In this document: positions 23,506 through 31,880 of the stretch, one piece after another
Layout of the letters: the number at the start of each line of letters is the position of its first letter
Numbering within the stretch: position 1 is the first letter of the stretch
Assembly (NCBI GenBank): GCA_934278995.1
Contig: CAKQWM010000014.1
Coordinates: 1-31,880 of the forward strand
Reading direction: 5' to 3'
From: an uncultured Clostridia bacterium
Lineage (GTDB): Bacteria > Bacillota > Clostridia > Christensenellales > Borkfalkiaceae
DNA length: 31,880 bases
Notes under the pieces: generated by a model
What the model was told of the DNA's origin: nothing
Database searches by the model: none
Seen by the model: the letters and a program-made list of their open reading frames with translations, nothing else
Program-made: the position numbers and the translations under genes

Positions 23506-23604
23506 ACAGGTAAAGCAGAATTGGAATACGATAAATTTAACAAAACGCAAAAAATCAATTCCGATTTCGATAAGTTGATCGCCGCCACGAAAGAAAAGAA
23601 ATAA
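23506..23604 (+). pseudogene. C-terminal scrap of a RhuM-like gene
   Basis: A 32-codon stretch ending in TAA reads GKAELEYDKFNKTQKINSD then FDKLI, the tail pattern (EYxKFxxxQxxxSDFDK) of RhuM-family proteins, which often sit inside type I restriction operons. A stop codon (23503-23505) lies just upstream and no body of the gene remains. The assignment rests on this short tail. Confidence 0.5.
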
Positions 23605-23645
23605 GTAGAAAATCGCGGAAATAGAGGGGGGAAGATAAGGGAGAA

Positions 23646-24311
23646 ATGCAAAAGAGATTTAACGAATATTTTGCAAAAGTCATATTGGAAAACTGTTTTC
23701 CGAATAAGTTTCAAAATATAGAAGTTTCGGACAAACCCGATTTACGATATAACGGGAACAAAATAGGAATAGAAGTTGCATATTGCATGCCGAATGACGT
23801 TGCGAAAGCGTTTTATTGCATCGAACGGTATGAAAAAGCGGAAGATATTCCCGAAAAAACTTTGAAAAAGGCAAGAAAAGCAGGCATAACGGTTGACGAA
23901 CAAGGCGTTTTGTGGAATCAAGATTCTTATGGCGATAATATTGCGATAGAAAAAACGCCGATACGTTATTTTTTAGATATGGTTCGCCAAAAGGTAGAGA
24001 GACTCAATAGCGAAAACGCAGACTACGCCGATATGAAAAGTTATGAATTATTTATAAACTCGCCGATTACGATGCCGAATTGGTTTAAGAGAGAAACTTT
24101 TCAAGTTTTGAAAAATATCAATAATCGCGAAAAACAGTATGATACAATTTATTTGCTATTAAGCGAGCCGAAATTGCTCGTTTTTGACTTGAAAGAAAAT
24201 AAATACAATGAATTGCAATTGTGGAATGTGGATAGATATGGAAAAATGGCGAAAATGTTAATGACCAAAGAAGATTCGAGGTGGTGTAATGGTGAAAATC
24301 GATCCAAATAA
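23646..24311 (+). CDS. Unknown protein with PD-(D/E)XK-like motif, paralogue 1
   Basis: I do not recognise this 221-residue protein. Near the start it has YFAKVILENCFPNKFQ, then DKPDL (Asp32) and, nine residues on, GIEVA (Glu43), a spacing typical of PD-(D/E)XK nucleases but without the usual lysine after Glu. The next gene shares the same plan (AKVxLExxxPNK, DKPDL, GxEV), so the two are diverged duplicates. It overlaps that gene by 23 bases and lies between hsdM and hsdS. AAGGGAG precedes the start. A nuclease or DNA-binding accessory to the restriction system is possible; this is inference. Confidence 0.7.
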   Translation: MQKRFNEYFAKVILENCFPNKFQNIEVSDKPDLRYNGNKIGIEVAYCMPNDVAKAFYCIERYEKAEDIPEKTLKKARKAGITVDEQGVLWNQDSYGDNIAIEKTPIRYFLDMVRQKVERLNSENADYADMKSYELFINSPITMPNWFKRETFQVLKNINNREKQYDTIYLLLSEPKLLVFDLKENKYNELQLWNVDRYGKMAKMLMTKEDSRWCNGENRSK

Positions 24312-24959
24312 ACCACTGCCAGATCATACGAAATTGCGATATGAAGAATGTTACGCAAAAGTATTTTTAGAATTTTATTATCCGAATAAGTATTCTAATT
24401 TAAAGATTCAAGACAAACCAGATTTATATGATTCCATAAATGATGTAGGCTTCGAAGTTGTGGAAGCAGAAGAAGCAGAGCGAAAAGAAATATTTAAATT
24501 ATGGTATACTATGCCCTATGTGTCGGAATGCAAGAGGCTAAAGAACAAGGAAAGGATGAAGCAATTAGGCGAAGAATATACCGAAGGCATTCAAGTGTGG
24601 AATAGAGTGATAACTTATGATAGAGGTATTGATTCTCAACCTTTTGATATTGTTTATAATGCTGTAAAACAAAAACTAAATAAACTTAATTGCGGAAATT
24701 ATAAGTTATGTAGCCAGTATGAATTGTTTGTTTATTCAGAAATTATGATACGAGAAGAATGGAACGAGAGAATGCTGAAACGATTGACGGACATATCTTC
24801 GGATTATGACTTACAATATTGTTATATACATATATCAACCCAAGATTCTTTATGTTCGTATGGCATTAAAGACAATAAATTTATAGTTTTTAATATAGAA
24901 AAAAATCAAAGAATGCTTGCCATTAAAGCAAGAGAACTTGTTGAACAAGGTGAAAACGA

Positions 24960-24963
<4 letters not shown>
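24289..24963 (+). CDS. Unknown protein with PD-(D/E)XK-like motif, paralogue 2
   Basis: This 224-residue protein repeats the plan of the gene before it: CYAKVFLEFYYPNKYS, QDKPDL (Asp46) and VGFEVVEA (Glu56). A motif NAVKQKLNKLN corresponds to RQKVERLN in paralogue 1, and YELFVYSEI to YELFINSPI. Codons are more AT-rich than in paralogue 1. It ends in ATGA, overlapping the hsdS start, so hsdM, both paralogues and hsdS appear to be one translational unit. The function is unknown. Confidence 0.7.
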
Positions 24964-26261
<1,298 letters not shown>

Positions 26262-26269
26262 TTAGGCTT

Positions 26270-26794
26270 TTGCAGTACGTTTACGGGTTTGTATTTGTAG
26301 AATTGGAGTCTGTTTTACGCATTAGAAACGGTAAGGATTATAAGCATTTGGGTGGTGGAGATATTCCTGTTTACGGTTCTGGCGGAATTATGGCACAAGT
26401 TAATACTTGCATTTATGATAAACCAACCGTTTTAATACCGCGTAAAGGATCAATAGATAAACTATATTACACAGAAAAACCGTTTTGGAATGTTGATACT
26501 ATATTTTATACGGAAATTGATGAAAATTTTGCTATTGCTAAATATATCTACTATTGTTTACAGAAAGAACATTTAGAAGATTATAATACGGCGGGCGGGG
26601 TACCGAGTTTAACGCAAACTGTTTTGAATAAAATCGTTATTCCGTTGCCTACGCTTGAAAAACAAAAAGAAATTGTAAAAATTCTTGATAAATTCGATAG
26701 CCTTTGTAACGATTTAAGCGCAGGCTTGCCCGCCGAGATAGAACATCGCCAAAAGCAATACGAATATTACAGAGATAAATTATTAACGTTTTAA
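26270..26794 (+). CDS. Third HsdS half (TRD3), out of frame at present
   Basis: 174 residues form one target-recognition domain (IRNGKDYKHLGGGDIPVYGS... TAGGVPSLTQTVLNKIVIPLP) and one conserved region ending HRQKQYEYYRDKLLTF. It has no credible start: the first codon is TTG with no ribosome binding site, and its frame is open back through the AGAC tract. It is therefore probably expressed only as a fusion to hsdS after a change of repeat number. Its conserved region matches that of hsdS in protein much better than in DNA. Confidence 0.85.
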   Translation: MQYVYGFVFVELESVLRIRNGKDYKHLGGGDIPVYGSGGIMAQVNTCIYDKPTVLIPRKGSIDKLYYTEKPFWNVDTIFYTEIDENFAIAKYIYYCLQKEHLEDYNTAGGVPSLTQTVLNKIVIPLPTLEKQKEIVKILDKFDSLCNDLSAGLPAEIEHRQKQYEYYRDKLLTF

Positions 26795-26808
26795 GGATAG
26801 GTTTAAGT

Positions 26809-27381
26809 ATGGGGAAAAAGAAACAAAAACAGAAAAGTCAAATAAAAGTCGAAAACGTTGCTACGATAGAGGATGAGCGTACCGCAAAAATTATTGTGAG
26901 TGCGTTAACGGAATACGATAGGCAAAAACAAGAAGCGACGAAGGCTGAAGAAGAAAGAATCAGAAAAGCCGATGAGAAGAGACTCGGTATAAACGGTAAT
27001 AAAGGAAAATTTAGAGCTGTGTTGAAAATTCTTTTTCGCCCGAAGAAATATGCTAAAAACATGAATGCCGGAGCAGGGCTTGTAAGAGTGGCTCTATATG
27101 CCTTTTATAAACTTGTTGAATTGATTGTTGGGTTGTGTGCAATTTTATTTATTGCAGTTATTCCATTGCAATATTGTATCCCGAGTGTTGTGCCTATGAA
27201 ATGGTATTTGAGTGTTGTTAGCGGCGTGTGGGGCATAACGTTGCTTTTACTATCAAGAATGTTTCGGATAGCTGCAATCGAAGTAGATGAAGTGAAAGAC
27301 AATAATTATTTGTTCGGATTGTTTACTGCGGTTACTTCAATCGTATCTGCAATAATTTCTATAATAGCATTAGTAAAGTAA
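26809..27381 (+). CDS. Membrane protein of unknown function within the type I operon
   Basis: I do not recognise this 190-residue protein. The first 85 residues are basic and charged, with a likely coiled coil (TEYDRQKQEATKAEEERIRK). Three hydrophobic segments follow, at about 100-125, 130-150 and 166-188. A ribosome-binding stretch (AAGGATAGG) lies upstream, and hsdR begins 17 nt after the stop. Type I systems do not normally encode a membrane protein between hsdS and hsdR, so it may anchor the complex, act as an independent defence effector, or be a passenger. Confidence 0.7.
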   Translation: MGKKKQKQKSQIKVENVATIEDERTAKIIVSALTEYDRQKQEATKAEEERIRKADEKRLGINGNKGKFRAVLKILFRPKKYAKNMNAGAGLVRVALYAFYKLVELIVGLCAILFIAVIPLQYCIPSVVPMKWYLSVVSGVWGITLLLLSRMFRIAAIEVDEVKDNNYLFGLFTAVTSIVSAIISIIALVK

Positions 27382-27397
27382 ATTACAGGAGAAAATT

Positions 27398-30300
27398 ATG
27401 AGTTTTTATAACGTTGTTTCGGAAAGCGAAGAAAGTACGGTTGTTAGCGAATATAAGTCGGAAGAAAAACGCTCGGACGCTTATCAATCAGAAGAAGAAC
27501 TGGAAAAAGAATTTATTCATCTTTTAACGGAGATGAGTTATGAATATTTGCCTATTCATAACAAACACGAATTACTGCCGAATCTTCGCAAAAAGTTAGA
27601 GGAACTGAATAGTTATTCTTTTACCGATACCGAATGGGGGCAGTTTTATAACAACTGCATTGCGGGCAAAAACGACGGTATCGTAGAAAAAACGCGGCGT
27701 ATTCAGGAAGATAACGTGCAAATTTTACACCGCGACAACGGCGAAACGAAAAATATTACGTTATTCGACAAAAAGAATATTCACAACAACAAATTGCAGG
27801 TGATTCAACAATACGAAGAAAACAGCGGGAATTATAAAAACCGCTACGACGTTACCGTTCTTGTAAACGGATTGCCGCTTGTACATATCGAATTGAAACG
27901 CCGCGGAGTGAATATAAGGGAAGCGTTTAATCAAATCGACCGCTATCAGCGCGATAGTTTTTGGGCTAACGGCGGGCTTTTCGAGTACGTTCAGATTTTC
28001 GTTATATCGAACGGAACTAATACGAAATATTATTCCAACACGACGAGATATAATCATATTAAGGAAATGAATTCCGAAAGAAAAGGAAAAACAAGCAATT
28101 CTTTTGAATTTACTTCCTTTTGGGCGGACGAGAAAAACCGAATTATTCCCGACCTTATCGATTTTACCAAGACGTTTTTCGCAAAACATACGATATTGAA
28201 TATTTTGGCGAGATATTGCGTGTTTACTTCCGAAAACATGCTTTTGGTTATGCGCCCGTATCAAATCGTCTCCACCGAAAAGATATTAAACAGAATACAA
28301 ATTTCATATAACTATAAAAAATACGGAAGCGTTGCGGGCGGCGGATATATCTGGCATACGACGGGTAGCGGCAAAACGCTTACTTCGTTCAAAACGGCGC
28401 AACTTGCAAGCAAATTGCCGTATATAGAAAAAGTTTTGTTTGTCGTTGACAGAAAAGACCTTGACTATCAAACGATGAAGGAATACGATCGCTTTGAAAA
28501 GGGCGCGGCGAACAGCAACGTTTCAACGGCGGTGTTAAAACGGCAACTCGAAGACGATAAATCGAAGATTATCATCACAACGATACAAAAATTAAGCACG
28601 TTCGTTAAAAAAAATATCGGACACGCCGTATTCGATAAGCAAATCGTTATCATTTTCGACGAGTGTCATCGTTCGCAATTCGGCGATATGCACAAGGCGA
28701 TTACGAAGTATTTCAAGAAATATTATCTTTTCGGGTTTACGGGTACACCGATTTTTGCCGTAAACGCAGGGGCTTCTAAAAATCCGAATCTGCGCACGAC
28801 AGAGCAGGCGTTCGGCGATAAATTGCATACTTATACTATCGTTGACGCTATTAACGATAAAAACGTTTTGCCGTTCCGCGTGGATTATATTAAAACGATG
28901 GACAAAGAACCCGATATCGACGACAAAGACGTGTGGGATATCGACCGCGAAAAGGCATATCTTGCGCCCGAAAGAATTTCGAAAGTCGTTGCATATATTT
29001 TGGAACATTTCGCGCAGAAAACAAAGCGCGATAAAGGGTATCAGTTCAGGCAACTTGTGAACGTGGAAGAGGTCGCCAAGGCGAAAAATGGACTCGATAC
29101 GCAGGAAATTAAAAATAAAATATTCGTAAAAGGGTTTAACTCGATTTTAGCGGTTTCTTCCGTTGAAGCGGCAAGGCTTTATTATAAAGAATTTCAAAAA
29201 CAGATGAAAGCGCATCCCGAACAGGCGATAAAAATCGCTACGATTTATTCTTTTGCGCCGAACGAAGAGGAAGACAACGGATTTTTAGGGGAAGAAAATT
29301 CGGATGATACGAGCGCGCTCGATTCGTCTTCGCGCGATTTTTTAGAGGGCGCGATTAAGGAGTATAACGCCTATTTCGGGACGAATTACGATACTTCGGC
29401 GGATAAGTTTCCGAATTATTATAAAGACGTATCTTTACGAATGAAAAACAAGGATATCGATTTGCTTATCGTCGTGAATATGTTTTTAACGGGCTTCGAC
29501 GCGACGACTTTGAATACACTCTGGGTGGATAAAAACTTGAAAATGCATGGGCTTATTCAGGCGTATTCGAGAACGAACAGAATTTTGAACTCGGTTAAAA
29601 CTTTCGGCAACATCGTATGTTTCCGCAATCTGCAAAAGCGTACCGACGAGGCGATTTCGCTTTTCGGCGACAGAGAGGCGGGAGGTATCGTTTTAATGCG
29701 CGGATTCAAAGATTATTACAACGGATACGTTGACGAGCGCGGGGATAAGCACGACGGTTTTGTGGATATGATTGCCGAACTTACCGCTAAATTTCCGCTT
29801 GAGGAAGAGCGTATAACGGGTGAAAAGGCACAAAAAGAGTTTATCGCATTATTCGGCGCGATGCTTAGAATGCGCAATCTTTTAACCGCATTTGATGATT
29901 TTGAAGGAAAAGAAATTCTTTCGGAAAGAGATTTGCAAGATTATTTAGGTCGGTATCAAGATCTTCGCGACGAGTGGAGGAAAAAGAGAGAGAACGAAGA
30001 GAAAGAAGATATTACAGACGACGTTGTATTCGAACTCGAACTCGTAAAGCAGATTGAAATAAATATCGATTATATTCTGATACTCGTTACGAAATATCAC
30101 GATTCGCATTGCAACGACAAAGAAACTTTGATTACGATACAAAAATCTATCGACGCAAGCCCTGAACTGCGCAGTAAAAAGGCTTTGATTGAAAACTTTA
30201 TCGATGGGATAAACGACGTTGACGACGTTATGGCGGAATGGCATTCCTACATAGCGGCAGAAAAAGAAAAGCAACTAAACGAAATTATTGCCGAAGAAAA

Positions 30301-30490
30301 ACTGAAAGTGGACGAAACGAAAAAGTTTGTGGATAACGCGATTGCGGACGGCGAAATGCGCACGACGGGAACGGATATCGATAAACTTATGCCGCCGATT
30401 TCAAGGTTCGGAAACACCAATCGCGAAAAGAAGAAGCAGACGATTATCGAAAAATTGAAAGCATTTTTCGAGCGCTTCTTCGGCGTGTGA
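27398..30490 (+). CDS. hsdR: Type I restriction subunit HsdR
   Basis: HsdR translocates DNA and cuts it far from the target. The 1030-residue protein has the N-terminal nuclease with HIELKRRG (about 163-170, PD-(D/E)XK), the helicase Walker A site HTTGSGKT (about 319-326), the Walker B site DECHRSQFGD (about 421) and FTGTP (about 446), then a long C-terminal helical part that binds HsdM/HsdS. AGGAG precedes the start. The length is normal and no break is seen. The gene reads as intact, so with hsdM and hsdS the system is probably active. Confidence 0.95.
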   Translation: MSFYNVVSESEESTVVSEYKSEEKRSDAYQSEEELEKEFIHLLTEMSYEYLPIHNKHELLPNLRKKLEELNSYSFTDTEWGQFYNNCIAGKNDGIVEKTRRIQEDNVQILHRDNGETKNITLFDKKNIHNNKLQVIQQYEENSGNYKNRYDVTVLVNGLPLVHIELKRRGVNIREAFNQIDRYQRDSFWANGGLFEYVQIFVISNGTNTKYYSNTTRYNHIKEMNSERKGKTSNSFEFTSFWADEKNRIIPDLIDFTKTFFAKHTILNILARYCVFTSENMLLVMRPYQIVSTEKILNRIQISYNYKKYGSVAGGGYIWHTTGSGKTLTSFKTAQLASKLPYIEKVLFVVDRKDLDYQTMKEYDRFEKGAANSNVSTAVLKRQLEDDKSKIIITTIQKLSTFVKKNIGHAVFDKQIVIIFDECHRSQFGDMHKAITKYFKKYYLFGFTGTPIFAVNAGASKNPNLRTTEQAFGDKLHTYTIVDAINDKNVLPFRVDYIKTMDKEPDIDDKDVWDIDREKAYLAPERISKVVAYILEHFAQKTKRDKGYQFRQLVNVEEVAKAKNGLDTQEIKNKIFVKGFNSILAVSSVEAARLYYKEFQKQMKAHPEQAIKIATIYSFAPNEEEDNGFLGEENSDDTSALDSSSRDFLEGAIKEYNAYFGTNYDTSADKFPNYYKDVSLRMKNKDIDLLIVVNMFLTGFDATTLNTLWVDKNLKMHGLIQAYSRTNRILNSVKTFGNIVCFRNLQKRTDEAISLFGDREAGGIVLMRGFKDYYNGYVDERGDKHDGFVDMIAELTAKFPLEEERITGEKAQKEFIALFGAMLRMRNLLTAFDDFEGKEILSERDLQDYLGRYQDLRDEWRKKRENEEKEDITDDVVFELELVKQIEINIDYILILVTKYHDSHCNDKETLITIQKSIDASPELRSKKALIENFIDGINDVDDVMAEWHSYIAAEKEKQLNEIIAEEKLKVDETKKFVDNAIADGEMRTTGTDIDKLMPPISRFGNTNREKKKQTIIEKLKAFFERFFGV

Positions 30491-30571
30491 GCGGAGGGGA
30501 ACAGCAAAAAAAAGACAAGATGTTAGTAATTATATAAAAATATGTAAAGTTTAGTGGGAAGGTGATAAGAG

Positions 30572-30940
30572 ATGACAAAAGGAATTAGTGAAGAGTCTTT
30601 TATAAGAGAATTTTCTGAAATTCAGCTCGATAAAAAGGGCAATATCATCTACGACAAAGAAACGCGCGATACCGAAATCGTGAAATATACCGAGGATATA
30701 GAAACATATATGGCGAGAGAAGTGTTGCCTTACGTTCCTGACGCAAAATGGTTTTGGGAAGAAAATCTTGGGGCGAAAAAGCCCGTGATTAAAATCGGCG
30801 CGGAAATACCGTTTACATGATATTTCTATAAGTACACTGAGCCCGAAAAGAGCGAGGTCTTGGAAGAAAAATTTTTAACGCTTGAAAAGAGCGTAAGCGA
30901 AAGAATTAAAAATTTGTTCGCTGTCAAAGGAGAAGAATAA
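30572..30940 (+). pseudogene. HsdM C-terminal remnant with an internal stop
   Basis: The first 82 codons give TRDTEIVKYTEDIETYMAR, EVLPYVPDAKW, KIGAEIPFT and then TGA. The following in-frame codons read YFYKYTEPEKSEVLEEKF and so on to TAA. In type I methyltransferases this tail reads IPFTRYFYKY, so TGA (30818-30820) most simply replaces an arginine CGA. The body of the gene is missing. It has a ribosome-binding-like AAGGTGAT upstream. It is not related to the C-terminus of the intact hsdM here, so it comes from another system. Confidence 0.7.
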
Positions 30941-31880
30941 TGGCTTTGCAAGATAAAATCGGAAGAGAGGAAATTGTAGATAAGATTTGCGGTTTGGTCG
31001 GTTCGTTGAAAAAAGACAAGAACTTTTGCTTGGCGATCAACGGCGCGTGGGGAAGCGGAAAATCTTTTGTTTTGGGATTGATTGAAGAGAAACTTTCCAA
31101 GAAGCAGGAGTATATCATTATTAAATACGATGCTTGGGAAAATACATTTTATTCCGATCCGCTTATCGCTATTTTAAGTTGCGTTCTCGATGGTTTGGAA
31201 GATAAACTTTCAAAGATGAAAGGTTATGGGAAAGTTGCTACTGATTTCGGAAAGAAAAAGGGAAAAGAAATTGTAGACAAACTAAGTGAGAGCGGTGGAA
31301 AAATCGGGTTTATCGCCAAGATAATTAAGGAAATTTCCGAAGTCATACCCGACTTGAAAAATGTTTCATTGGTGACTGACACAAAAAATAATCAATTGGA
31401 GATTTTCAAGAGTTACAAGTCACTATTAAATCAAATAAAAGGATTGTTGAACAAACTGACAGAAAAGGTCTTTGTTTCAAATGAGCAAACCAAACTTGTC
31501 ATTCTTGTTGATGAAATTGACCGTTGTCTGCCTGATGAACAACTCAAAATTTTAGAGCGGCTTCATCATTTGTTTGACGAGAAGAACTGCGCCGTGATTG
31601 TAACGATGAATCAGACTTGCGTTGCCGAAACCGTCAAAACCATATACGGAATTGACGGCTATGAATACCTGCGCAAATTCTTTAACTTCACGTTCCGGCT
31701 TGACACTTCGGCGAATGAGTATCTGAAAAATTTGTTGGAGGAATACATCAAGAGCTTTGAAAAAGTCCAAGTCCCTGCAAGCGACGTGGGAATTCCCGTA
31801 AAATTGGCTTATCAATGCTTGCTTTATGGTAGTGAAAAGGCGTTGGATAAGGCGGATAACAGAGAACTTACCCGTTACTT
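30940..31880 (+). CDS. KAP-family P-loop NTPase, incomplete at the window end
   Basis: The frame is open for 313 codons and leaves the window. It has a Walker A motif NGAWGSGKSF (about 34-43) and a Walker B region LVILVDEIDRCLPDEQLKI (about 187-205), the signature of KAP NTPases, several of which act in phage defence, often with membrane segments. No such segment is seen before the cut-off. AAAGGAG lies 7 nt upstream, and the ATG overlaps the stop of the HsdM remnant by one base. The function here is inferred only from the family and neighbours. Confidence 0.85.
   Translation, partial: MALQDKIGREEIVDKICGLVGSLKKDKNFCLAINGAWGSGKSFVLGLIEEKLSKKQEYIIIKYDAWENTFYSDPLIAILSCVLDGLEDKLSKMKGYGKVATDFGKKKGKEIVDKLSESGGKIGFIAKIIKEISEVIPDLKNVSLVTDTKNNQLEIFKSYKSLLNQIKGLLNKLTEKVFVSNEQTKLVILVDEIDRCLPDEQLKILERLHHLFDEKNCAVIVTMNQTCVAETVKTIYGIDGYEYLRKFFNFTFRLDTSANEYLKNLLEEYIKSFEKVQVPASDVGIPVKLAYQCLLYGSEKALDKADNRELTRY

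Overview
The window looks like part of a chromosome from an uncultured, low-GC Clostridia (Firmicutes) bacterium. This rests on a dnaG-rpoD-trmK-nif3 block next to the signal-recognition-particle block ylxM-ffh-rpsP-khpA-rimM-trmD-rbgA-rnhB-yraN, on AGGAGG-type ribosome binding sites, on sigma-A promoters (TTGACA/TATAAT), and on pyruvate phosphate dikinase. I cannot name the genus from sequence alone.

Region 1 (1-2.7 kb): a terminator, a promoter followed by a structured leader RNA with its own terminator, two small membrane proteins with SHOCT-like tails, and bioY (biotin ECF transporter) on the minus strand. The 3' end of bioY has been tandemly copied. Region 2 (2.9-14.6 kb): two closely packed housekeeping operons for replication priming, the primary sigma factor, tRNA/rRNA modification, protein targeting and ribosome assembly. 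A roughly 25-bp repeat (core CCGCCTATAAGCCCGTTAT) occurs six times across regions 1 and 2. Two of these copies lie inside dnaG and trmK and are translated in the same frame. Region 3 (14.6-17.7 kb): ppdK with a long structured leader and a strong terminator.

Region 4 (17.7 kb to the end): a defence island. In order it holds a truncated IS21-type transposase gene, an AbiEi/AbiEii abortive-infection pair with an inverted-repeat operator, a predicted GIY-YIG nuclease fused to RAMA-like and EVE-like modified-base readers, a truncated HsdR amino-terminal fragment, a small XRE regulator, hsdM, a scrap that looks like rhuM, two paralogous unknown proteins with PD-(D/E)XK-like motifs, hsdS, an out-of-frame third target-recognition domain, a membrane protein, hsdR, a broken hsdM tail, and the start of a KAP-family NTPase that runs off the window.

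The strongest candidate for something unusual is the type I restriction-modification locus. hsdS ends in 13 tandem AGAC units, and a third complete target-recognition half follows in another frame. Gain of one unit or loss of two would join all three into one protein, so the tract looks like a length switch for the specificity subunit. The locus also carries two extra nuclease-like genes and a membrane gene. A 17-bp inverted-repeat motif at identical spacing upstream of both the GIY-YIG gene and hsdM suggests joint control, perhaps by the small XRE protein. Remnants of other restriction genes (HsdR N-terminus, RhuM-like tail, HsdM tail) show that this site has hosted successive systems.
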